NCBI GenBank assembly: GCA_902531885.1
Contig: CACAFZ010000009.1
Span: 1-33,663 of the forward strand
Reading direction: 5' to 3'
Origin: an uncultured Pelagibacteraceae bacterium
GTDB lineage: Bacteria; Pseudomonadota; Alphaproteobacteria; Pelagibacterales; Pelagibacteraceae
Length of the DNA stretch: 33,663 bases
Shown: one piece after another, positions 17,253 to 24,306 of the stretch
How positions within the stretch are numbered: the first letter of the stretch is position 1
How the letters are laid out: every line of letters starts with the position of its first letter
Notes under the pieces: model-generated
The model's database searches: none
Told to the model about the DNA's origin: nothing
Seen by the model: only the letters and a program-made list of their open reading frames with translations
Program-made: the position numbers and the translations under genes

Positions 17253-17349
17253 CAAAAATAATAATAATGTAGTGAAATGTTTATCATATTGTATAAAAGA
17301 TACTAATATAAAAAAATTTAATTTTTTAATATAAATAAAAATAAATAAA

Positions 17350-18240
17350 ATGAAGAAAAAAAACACAATCTTAGTAATAGGAGGCGCAGGATTTGTTGGT
17401 TCAAATCTAATTGAGTTCTTTTTAAAAAAAACTAATTATAAAATTATAAGTTATGATAACTATTCTACAGGAAGTTCAAAAAATCATATAAAAAATAAAA
17501 AAGTAAGATATTTAAAAGCTCATACAAAAGATATTTCAAAAAAAATGAATAAATTTAAAAATAATATTAATGCAGTTTTTCACTTTGGTGAATTTGCTAG
17601 AATTTATCAAAGTTTTTTAAAAATGGATGAATGTATTGAATCTAATACAATAGGAACCCATGCGGTTTTTAGATTTTGCATGGCAAATAAAATCAGATTA
17701 ATATATTCTGCTACTTCGGCAAGTCTCGGAAACCGTGGGACTGACAAAGATTTATCACCGTATGCGTTTACTAAAGCAAAAAATCTTGAAATGCTGGAAA
17801 ATCTAAAAAAATGGTTTGGATTTAAATATGAAATTATTTATTTTTATAATCTTTATGGACCAAGACAAATTTGTGAGGGAGAAATGGCAACGGTAATTGG
17901 TATATTTGAAAAACTTTATAAGGAAGGAAAGCCGATTACAGTTGTAAGGCCAGGGACACAATCGAGAAGATTTACTCATATTGATGATGCAATAAAGATT
18001 TGTTTTGAGGCTTGGTCAAAGAAGAAAAATTTACATTACAGTATTTCTCATAAAAAAGTTTATTCTCTTAAAACTGTGGCAAAACTTTTTAGTAAAAATA
18101 TAAAATTTTTACCTAAAAGACCTGGAGAAAGATATGCATCTGCACTTACTAATATGCACCTTTCCAATAAAGTATATAAAAGATTTGGAAAAATAGATCT
18201 TAAAGACTACGTTATTAAAATAAAAAAAATCATAAAATAA
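17350..18240 (+). CDS. NAD-dependent epimerase/dehydratase (extended SDR)
   Basis: A 296-residue nucleotide-sugar SDR. Cofactor loop GGAGFVGS (11-18), SYDNYSTGS for the adenosine-binding Asp, FHFGEFARI in place of the usual HLAA, SATSASLG with the catalytic Ser, Tyr138/Lys142 in SPYAFTK, the YNLYGPRQ block and TQSRRFTHIDDA near the substrate site. Overall pattern is GalE-like/UDP-sugar 4-epimerase, though the substrate is not clear. It diverges from the WecA/MraY-like gene, an arrangement that suggests it supplies that enzyme's HexNAc-type substrate. Confidence is high for the fold and low for the reaction. Confidence 0.8.
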   Translation: MKKKNTILVIGGAGFVGSNLIEFFLKKTNYKIISYDNYSTGSSKNHIKNKKVRYLKAHTKDISKKMNKFKNNINAVFHFGEFARIYQSFLKMDECIESNTIGTHAVFRFCMANKIRLIYSATSASLGNRGTDKDLSPYAFTKAKNLEMLENLKKWFGFKYEIIYFYNLYGPRQICEGEMATVIGIFEKLYKEGKPITVVRPGTQSRRFTHIDDAIKICFEAWSKKKNLHYSISHKKVYSLKTVAKLFSKNIKFLPKRPGERYASALTNMHLSNKVYKRFGKIDLKDYVIKIKKIIK

Positions 18241-18242
18241 TA

Positions 18243-19475
18243 TTAATCAAAAGTTTTAAAATTTCTTAAAGCAATTGAATAATTTATCCAAAATAATGTT
18301 GCCGTATATGATGTAAAAAAACTTCCCGAAGGAATAATAGGAAGCAAGCTTGCAAGAATAAATAATGTTGAAACTAATGCATAATCATCATCATTATTTT
18401 TAAATTTTTTTAAATTTTTAAAAATAAAATATATAAAATAACCAATAAGTAAAATATATCCAACAATCCCTAATTCCGAGAGTATTTCAAAGTGAACTTG
18501 ATGCGGATGAGTTGATCCACAATAATGAACATTTCCATCTGGTTTAGGATGTGCGTATTTTTCTTTCCAACTTTCCAATCTATATTTTTTTAATCCAACT
18601 CCAAAAATTGGATTATCCTTAAAAACTTCAATTCCAGTATTATACTGACAAATATGATTACTTCGTGTTTTGCTAAATTCTAATGTAAATAAATCTATTG
18701 TTGAGTCGTAAAATCTATTTTTTAGAAGTTCGCTATTATAAATTATAAAACATGAGATTATAGTGATAAATAAAATGCTAATTATTTTTTTATAAAAAGA
18801 AATATTTTTCAATAATAAAAAAAACAAAAAACTCATAAAAAATATTTTTATAAAATTTGACCTTTCTCCAATTAAAAGCGATACTGTTAAGAAAATAATG
18901 AAAAATATATAAAATATTCTATTATTATAATTTTTTATAAAGATTGTTGAAATCATTATAAAGGCAAAATAAAATCCACCTATTTTTAATTCATCACCTG
19001 TAAAGCTAGCTAGTCTTCCTTCATAATTTGATTGAAATTTTAATAAATTGAAACCAAAAATATACTCAAAAATTAAGTCAATTGTTACTACAATAAAAAC
19101 AAAAGTCCAAAATTTAAAAATAACTTTTTCATATTGTCTATTATTTATATTTAAGTAATAATAAATTGCATATGCAAGCAATATATATCTAAAGAATCCA
19201 ACGGCTCTAATAAGGCTATCACTGTTTATTCCGGTTAAAACTGAGTTTAAAATTAAGTAAATATTAAAACCAATCAAAAAGTAAAAATTTCTATCCTTTA
19301 AAAAAAAGATTTTTTTATCTCTTTTGCAATCTAGTAAAAAAATACAAATTATTAAAAATGTAGTAATATTTGTAAATGTAGAGTTAATTAATAATGATAT
19401 TGGCAAGAAAAAAATTAAATATATATTTTTTTTCTCATATAATGTGAAATTGGGCAAATTTTTGCTGAAGTTCAT
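18243..19475 (-). CDS. O-antigen polymerase/ligase-like membrane protein (Wzy/WaaL type)
   Basis: A 410-residue protein with about ten hydrophobic segments. A large extracytoplasmic loop near residues 275-335 contains NPIFGVGLKKYRLESW and HPHQVHFEILSELGIVGY. That His-rich, Glu-Leu-Gly-containing loop is the mark of the Wzy_C/O-antigen ligase superfamily, in which the conserved His and basic residues act in transfer of the lipid-linked glycan. It would polymerise or ligate the repeat unit on the periplasmic side. Whether it is polymerase or ligase cannot be told from sequence alone. It is divergent from fcl across 76 bases. Confidence 0.82.
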   Translation of the reverse strand: MNFSKNLPNFTLYEKKNIYLIFFLPISLLINSTFTNITTFLIICIFLLDCKRDKKIFFLKDRNFYFLIGFNIYLILNSVLTGINSDSLIRAVGFFRYILLAYAIYYYLNINNRQYEKVIFKFWTFVFIVVTIDLIFEYIFGFNLLKFQSNYEGRLASFTGDELKIGGFYFAFIMISTIFIKNYNNRIFYIFFIIFLTVSLLIGERSNFIKIFFMSFLFFLLLKNISFYKKIISILFITIISCFIIYNSELLKNRFYDSTIDLFTLEFSKTRSNHICQYNTGIEVFKDNPIFGVGLKKYRLESWKEKYAHPKPDGNVHYCGSTHPHQVHFEILSELGIVGYILLIGYFIYFIFKNLKKFKNNDDDYALVSTLFILASLLPIIPSGSFFTSYTATLFWINYSIALRNFKTFD

Positions 19476-19551
19476 TATTTATATCAATTTAACATTAATT
19501 TTAATTGCTTGAAATAAAAAATTATATATTTTTAATAAATATTAAATACAA

Positions 19552-20487
19552 ATGATCTCAAAAAATTCTAAAATATATGTTGCTGGACATAATGGATTAG
19601 TTGGAAGTGCAATTGTTAGAAAATTAAAACAAAAAGGTTATAATAATATTTTAACAGCTAGCAAAAACAAATTAGATTTAACAAATCAAAATAAAGTTTT
19701 TAATTTTCTAAAAAAAAATAAACCAAAATTTTTATTTATAGCAGCAGCAAAAGTTGGAGGAATTTTATCTAATAATAAATATAAAGCAGATTTTATTTAC
19801 AATAATTTATCTATTCAAACTAATCTAATTCACTCAGCGTACTTAAACAAAATTAATAATTTAATATTTTTGGGTTCGAGCTGTGTTTATCCAAGAAATT
19901 GTAAACAACCAATAAAGGAAGAATATCTTATGAATGGAAAATTAGAGGAAACAAATGATGCTTATGCAGTTGCGAAGATTGCAGGTCTTAAAATGTGTGA
20001 AAGCTATAATCAACAATATGGAACAAACTACAAATGCTTAATGCCAACAAATACTTTTGGCCCAAATGATAATTACGATGATATGAACTCACATTTCTTT
20101 CCAGCTTTAATAAAAAAAATTCATAAACTAAAAGTAAAAAAAAAATACAATCTTAAGATTTGGGGAAATGGAAAAGCAAAAAGGGAAGTAATTTATGTAG
20201 ATGATGTTGCGGATGCATGCATATATTTTATGAAAAAGAAAATTAAAGAAAGCATCATAAATATAGGAACTGGAAAAGATTATACTATTAAAGATTATGC
20301 TAAAATCATAATTTCAGAAATTTACCCAGATAGTAAAGTTAAAATAATTTTTGACAACTCTAAACCAAATGGCACTCCTAGAAAAGTATTAAATGTATCG
20401 CTCGCAAAGAAATATGGATGGGTAGCGAAAAATAAATTGAGAAATTCAATTCAAAAAACTTATAAAGATTTCGTAAAAATATTTTAA
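19552..20487 (+). CDS. fcl: GDP-L-fucose synthase
   Basis: A 311-residue SDR of normal length for WcaG/Fcl. It carries out epimerisation at C3 and C5, then NADPH reduction of GDP-4-keto-6-deoxy-D-mannose. Evidence: VAGHNGLVGSAIVRKL (Gly12, Gly15, Gly18), AAAKVGGI, LGSSCVYPRN (catalytic Ser region, 108-116), Tyr138/Lys142 in DAYAVAKIAG, PTNTFGPNDNY with HFFPALI, and REVIYVDDVADA. It acts directly after Gmd, encoded 5 kb away on the other strand. It is a single-gene unit between the Wzy/WaaL-like gene and a convergent GT2, so GDP-fucose is predicted to be a building block of this strain's surface glycan. Confidence 0.94.
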   Translation: MISKNSKIYVAGHNGLVGSAIVRKLKQKGYNNILTASKNKLDLTNQNKVFNFLKKNKPKFLFIAAAKVGGILSNNKYKADFIYNNLSIQTNLIHSAYLNKINNLIFLGSSCVYPRNCKQPIKEEYLMNGKLEETNDAYAVAKIAGLKMCESYNQQYGTNYKCLMPTNTFGPNDNYDDMNSHFFPALIKKIHKLKVKKKYNLKIWGNGKAKREVIYVDDVADACIYFMKKKIKESIINIGTGKDYTIKDYAKIIISEIYPDSKVKIIFDNSKPNGTPRKVLNVSLAKKYGWVAKNKLRNSIQKTYKDFVKIF

Positions 20488-20495
20488 ATACCTTT

Positions 20496-21164
20496 CTACT
20501 TTCCAAAATTTTTTATTATTTCAACAAGTATTAAAAAACCATCTTTAAGTACATTCACTTTTTTTTTCCCTGCGTGTCTTTTTCTTTCAAAAATAGGTAT
20601 TTCAGAATACGAAAAGTTGTTTTGTTTTACTTTGGCCGGAAGCTCTATACACAATTTAAAATCATTATTTTTTAAATTTAATTTATTAAATTTTTCAACA
20701 TTACATAAAACATATGTAAATAAAATATCTGTTAATTTAATTTTTAAAATTTTATTAGTAATAAAAGAAAATATTTTATTTCCAACAAAAGTTATTATTG
20801 TATCATCATCGCTTCCTGATCGTTCATTATATCTAGTTCCAAATATAAAATCATTTTTAACCGTTTCTTCAGCTAACTCTTTAAGGTATTTTGGATCAAA
20901 TGAAAAATCTGCATTAAATATGCAGCCAAACTCATTATTTGCATTTTTAAAGCCCTCGATTATTGCCGCACCGTAACCATTCTTTTTTTGTACAATTAAA
21001 TTACAATTAAATTTTTTTGCAATTGGCACCGAAGTATCTTGTTCATTGTCTACTATGACTATTATTTCTCCTATCAATTTATTTTCCATTACTTCTGAAA
21101 GAACTGCTTCGAGACTTTCCACTTCATTTTTAGCTGGTATAATTAATGATATTTTTTTTGTCAT
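20496..21164 (-). CDS. Glycosyltransferase family 2, dolichyl-phosphate-mannose-synthase-like
   Basis: A 222-residue GT-A enzyme: SLIIPAKNEVESLEAVL, IIVIVDNEQDTS for the nucleotide site, KNGYGAAIIEGF, and FNADFSFDP as the metal motif, followed by FIFGTRYNERSG. These match DPM1/ArnC-like GT2 enzymes that load a sugar from an NDP donor onto a polyprenyl phosphate. There are no C-terminal membrane segments, like the soluble bacterial DPM1-type group. Its product could serve the GT-C-like protein at 11902-13545. It is the last island gene and lies divergent to, and 41 bases from, the predicted 5S promoter. Confidence 0.85.
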   Translation of the reverse strand: MTKKISLIIPAKNEVESLEAVLSEVMENKLIGEIIVIVDNEQDTSVPIAKKFNCNLIVQKKNGYGAAIIEGFKNANNEFGCIFNADFSFDPKYLKELAEETVKNDFIFGTRYNERSGSDDDTIITFVGNKIFSFITNKILKIKLTDILFTYVLCNVEKFNKLNLKNNDFKLCIELPAKVKQNNFSYSEIPIFERKRHAGKKKVNVLKDGFLILVEIIKNFGK

Positions 21165-21205
21165 TTTTGTTATTAATTTTTGTAATATTCATTAATTTTT
21201 TAATG

Positions 21206-21233
21206 TTTACAAATAAAAGTTTTAAGATATAAA
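21206..21233 (+). promoter_or_regulatory. Candidate sigma-70 promoter for the 5S rRNA gene
   Basis: TTTACA (21206-21211) and TATAAA (21228-21233) are separated by 16 bp. Transcription would be expected to begin about 21240, right at the mature 5' end of 5S rRNA. This is what a detached 5S gene would need when no 16S-23S promoter is nearby. Many AT-rich hexamers occur by chance in this genome; position relative to 5S is the main support. Confidence 0.5.
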
Positions 21234-21239
21234 ACCCGT

Positions 21240-21357
21240 TGCCTGGTAATTATTGCGAAAGTGTAATACCCGATTCCATTCCGAACTCGGAAGTCAAGCC
21301 TTTCTGCGCCGATGGTACTTTGTCTTAAGGCATGGGAGAGTAGGTCGTTGCCAGGCT
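21240..21357 (+). rRNA. rrf: 5S ribosomal RNA
   Basis: About 118 bases. The terminal helix is formed by GCCTGG near 21241 and CCAGGC at 21351-21356. Conserved internal blocks are present: CCATTCCGAACTCGGAAGTC (loop B/C region), GCGCCGATGGTA, and GGGAGAGTAGG before the 3' helix strand. No 16S, 23S or tRNA gene lies upstream; the preceding gene is a divergent glycosyltransferase. The gene is thus separate from the rest of the rRNA set, as in SAR11 genomes where hypervariable region 2 lies between 23S and 5S. The next gene starts only 10 nt after the 3' end with no terminator. Confidence 0.95.
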
Positions 21358-21367
21358 TAGAAACAAT

Positions 21368-21493
21368 ATGAAAATTAAAAGCTCATTAAAATCTTTAAAA
21401 AAAAGAGATTTAAACTCCAAACTAGTTAGGAGAAGAGGGCGCATATACATAATAAATAAAAAAAACCCCAAGTATAAAGCTAGACAAAAATAA
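21368..21493 (+). CDS. rpmJ: 50S ribosomal protein L36, zinc-free form
   Basis: A 41-codon gene. The product starts [18 protein letters not shown] and continues [16 protein letters not shown] to a KARQK end, matching the alphaproteobacterial L36 pattern. It lacks the Cys/His zinc ligands of the C+ form, so it is the C-minus (YkgO-like) type. ATG lies 10 nt after the 5S end and shows no Shine-Dalgarno sequence. pntAA begins 13 nt after the stop. L36 and 5S rRNA are both part of the large subunit, so cotranscription from the 5S promoter would make functional sense. Confidence 0.93.
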   Translation: MKIKSSLKSLKKRDLNSKLVRRRGRIYIINKKNPKYKARQK

Positions 21494-21506
21494 TCTTTAA
21501 TTTTTT

Positions 21507-22595
21507 ATGATAATTGGTTCAGTATCAGAAAATAGAGATTTAGAGAAAAGGATATCAATAACTCCAGAAATTGCAAAAAAATATATTGCTTTGGGATTTA
21601 AGGTTCAGTTAAGTAAAAATTATGGAAAGCATTTAGGCTTTGAAGATAAAAAATACAGTGATTTTGGAGTTACTTTTGTTGATAATGAAAAATCTTTAAT
21701 AGAAAGCTCAGATATTATAATTCAAATGAGTTTATTAGATGAAGATAAAACTTCTTTTTTAAAATCCAATCAAATATTTATTGGTGTTTTAAATCCATTT
21801 GAAAACCAAAATAAACTTGAAGAATTAATAAAAAGAAAAATTAATCTATTTTCTTTGGAACTATTACCTAGAATTACTAGAGCTCAGTCTATGGATATAC
21901 TTTCTTCTCAAGCAAATTTAGCCGGTTACAAGGCTGTAGTTGAATCGTTTTCAACTTTTGAAAAAGCTATACCAATGATGATGACTGCAGCCGGTACTAT
22001 TCCTGCGGCAAAAGTTTTAGTTGTTGGTGCCGGAGTAGCGGGTTTACAAGCAATAGCTACTGCAAAAAGGATGGGAGCAATTGTATTTGCCACAGATGTA
22101 AGGATGGCTTCAAAAGAACAAGTAGAAAGTTTAGGAGGAAAATTTTTAACTGTAGAGGGAGCTGAAAATTTAGAAACAAAAAGTGGATATGCAAAAGAAG
22201 CATCTGAAGAATTTAAAAAAAAACAAGAAGAATTATTAAGTGAAACACTTAAAAAAATTGATATTGTGATTTGTACAGCCTTGATACCAGGAAAAAAAGC
22301 CCCATTAATAATTAAAGAAAATATGTTAGAAAATATGAAACCCGGGTCAGTAATTTATGATTTAGCAGCTATCCAAGGAGGCAACGTAGCATTTACGGAG
22401 GTAGATAAAATTGTTGAAAAAAATGGAGTTAAAATAATGGGTGAAAGAAATATATTGAATAAATTGCCCACATCTTCTTCTAATCTTTACGCAAAAAATG
22501 TATTTAATTTTGTTACAAACCTATATGACAAAGAAAATAAAAAAATTAATATTAATTTAGAGGATGAAATTATTGCTAAAACAATAATAAAATAA
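21507..22595 (+). CDS. pntAA: NAD(P) transhydrogenase subunit alpha, part 1 (domain I, NAD-binding)
   Basis: A 362-residue soluble domain I of proton-translocating transhydrogenase, which uses the proton gradient to pass hydride from NADH to NADP+. Evidence: N-terminal AlaDH/PNT domain (ENRDLEKRISITPE), TRAQSMDILSSQANLAGYKA, the Rossmann loop VVGAGVAGLQAIATAKRMGA (about 173-192), FATDVR for the NAD-ribose Asp, and the mobile loop near GYAKEAS. The subunit is split, with membrane part pntAB 4 nt later, as in Rhodospirillum and other alphaproteobacteria. It follows L36 by 13 nt. The system would supply NADPH and balance redox in the inner membrane. Confidence 0.95.
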   Translation: MIIGSVSENRDLEKRISITPEIAKKYIALGFKVQLSKNYGKHLGFEDKKYSDFGVTFVDNEKSLIESSDIIIQMSLLDEDKTSFLKSNQIFIGVLNPFENQNKLEELIKRKINLFSLELLPRITRAQSMDILSSQANLAGYKAVVESFSTFEKAIPMMMTAAGTIPAAKVLVVGAGVAGLQAIATAKRMGAIVFATDVRMASKEQVESLGGKFLTVEGAENLETKSGYAKEASEEFKKKQEELLSETLKKIDIVICTALIPGKKAPLIIKENMLENMKPGSVIYDLAAIQGGNVAFTEVDKIVEKNGVKIMGERNILNKLPTSSSNLYAKNVFNFVTNLYDKENKKININLEDEIIAKTIIK

Positions 22596-22599
22596 ATTT

Positions 22600-22911
22600 A
22601 TGGAGATAGACCCATTTATATTTAGATTTAGTATTTTTATACTTTCTATTTTTATTGGATACTATGTTGTTTGGAGCGTTACCCCTTCATTGCACACGCC
22701 TTTAATGTCGGTAACAAATGCTATTTCTTCAGTAATTATTGTTGGAGCAATTATAGCAGCTTTAGCAGGTAAATCTGAAAATGTATTTGATACAGCAAAC
22801 ATTTTTGGATTTTTGGCTATAATTTTAGCTGCAGTTAATATTTTTGGGGGTTTTTTAGTAACCCAAAGAATGTTGGCTATGTATAAAAAAAAAAAGAAAG
22901 ATAAAAAATGA
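22600..22911 (+). CDS. pntAB: NAD(P) transhydrogenase subunit alpha, part 2 (membrane domain)
   Basis: A 103-residue membrane piece of domain II. Three to four hydrophobic segments enclose the signature VVWSVTPSLHTPLMSVTNA near residue 24-42 and a GGFLVTQRMLAMY segment before a Lys-rich C-terminal tail encoded by an A11 tract. It pairs with PntB to form the proton channel. Its TGA stop overlaps the pntB ATG (ATGA), which points to translational coupling and fixed stoichiometry. Confidence 0.95.
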   Translation: MEIDPFIFRFSIFILSIFIGYYVVWSVTPSLHTPLMSVTNAISSVIIVGAIIAALAGKSENVFDTANIFGFLAIILAAVNIFGGFLVTQRMLAMYKKKKKDKK

Positions 22912-24305
22912 TCTCATCAAATTTATTAGCCGTTTTTTATCTTATTTCAGGTGTATTATTTATTTTAGCTCTTAGAGGTCTTTCATCACCAGAAACATCG
23001 AGACAAGGAAATTTATTTGGAATAATCGGAATGGCAATAGCAATTAGTGTTACAATTTTGTCTGCTGGTAACTTTTCAACAGGTTTTTTATATTTATTAA
23101 TTTTATTACTTGTAGGAGGATCAATAGGAGCATTTATTGCTTTTAAAATACCAATGACAGCAATGCCAGAACTTGTAGCTGGTTTTCATAGCTTAGTTGG
23201 ACTAGCTGCTGTTTTTGTAGCAATATCAGCATTTTTAAATCCTGAAGTATTTAATTTAGGATTTCCGGGTAAAATTAAAATAGCAAGTTTAATTGAAATG
23301 TCTTTAGGAGCGGCAATAGGAGCGGTAACTTTTACAGGATCAATTATAGCATTTTTAAAATTAAGAGGCCTGATGTCAGGATCTCCTATTATTTTTGTTG
23401 GTCAACATTACTTAAATTTGGCACTAGGTATAATTTTAATTAGTTTAATATTTTACTTATGCAAAACTCAAATTGACACATGGTTTTGGACAATAATTAT
23501 AATTTCATTTTTATTAGGAGTTTTGTTAATCATACCAATAGGTGGTGCAGATATGCCTGTTGTGATTTCTATGCTTAATTCTTACTCAGGTTGGGCAGCA
23601 GCTGGAATTGGTTTTACTTTAGAAAATACTGCATTAATTATCACAGGTGCATTAGTTGGTTCATCAGGAGCAATATTATCTTACATTATGTGTAAAGGGA
23701 TGAATCGTTCATTCTTTAATGTTATACTTGGTGGCTGGGGTGGTACAGATCAATCTTCTTCTAACAAATCCAAAGAAAAAAAACCTGTAAAAAGTGGAAA
23801 TTCAGATGATGCAGCTTTTTTAATGAAAAATGCATCTTCAGTAATAATAGTGCCAGGCTATGGAATGGCAGTAGCTCAAGCCCAACACGCTTTAAGAGAG
23901 ATGGTAGATGCTTTAAAAAAAAATGGAGTGAAAGTAACCTATGCCATTCATCCTGTTGCAGGAAGAATGCCAGGACATATGAATGTTTTATTGGCCGAGG
24001 CAAACGTTCCTTACGACGAAGTTTTTGAATTAGAAGAAATAAATAATGATTTTGCAAATTGTGATGTAGCTTATGTAATTGGTGCTAACGATGTAACAAA
24101 TCCTATTGCAAAAACAGACCCACAAAGTCCAATTTATGGAATGCCGATTCTTGATGTAGAGAAATCTAAGTCAGTTCTTTTTGTAAAAAGAAGTCTTTCT
24201 CCAGGTTATGCGGGTATTGATAATGATTTGTTTTATAGAGACAATACTTTAATGTTATTTGCTGATGCAAAAAAAATGACGGAAGATATTATTAAAAGTC
24301 TTTAA
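22908..24305 (+). CDS. pntB: NAD(P) transhydrogenase subunit beta
   Basis: A 465-residue protein with about nine hydrophobic helices (rest of domain II; MTAMPELVAGFHSLVGLAA is a family hallmark carrying the channel His) followed by soluble NADP-binding domain III. Domain III shows VPGYGMAVAQAQHALREM, HPVAGRMPGHMNVLLAEA, IGANDVTNPIA, and VKRSLSPGYAGIDN, all diagnostic. The start overlaps pntAB by 4 nt. The next gene, a PQQ-sugar-dehydrogenase-like protein, begins 1 nt after the stop. Confidence 0.96.
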   Translation: MISSNLLAVFYLISGVLFILALRGLSSPETSRQGNLFGIIGMAIAISVTILSAGNFSTGFLYLLILLLVGGSIGAFIAFKIPMTAMPELVAGFHSLVGLAAVFVAISAFLNPEVFNLGFPGKIKIASLIEMSLGAAIGAVTFTGSIIAFLKLRGLMSGSPIIFVGQHYLNLALGIILISLIFYLCKTQIDTWFWTIIIISFLLGVLLIIPIGGADMPVVISMLNSYSGWAAAGIGFTLENTALIITGALVGSSGAILSYIMCKGMNRSFFNVILGGWGGTDQSSSNKSKEKKPVKSGNSDDAAFLMKNASSVIIVPGYGMAVAQAQHALREMVDALKKNGVKVTYAIHPVAGRMPGHMNVLLAEANVPYDEVFELEEINNDFANCDVAYVIGANDVTNPIAKTDPQSPIYGMPILDVEKSKSVLFVKRSLSPGYAGIDNDLFYRDNTLMLFADAKKMTEDIIKSL

Positions 24306-24306
24306 T

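Noticed and set aside
20617-20976. 119-codon open frame antisense to the last island GT2
   Set aside because: The minus-strand frame has full GT2 motifs; the antisense product shows nothing recognisable.
1-21164. Mobile element or integrase explaining the island
   Set aside because: No transposase, integrase, terminal inverted repeat or tRNA-associated direct repeat was seen; homologous exchange is more likely.
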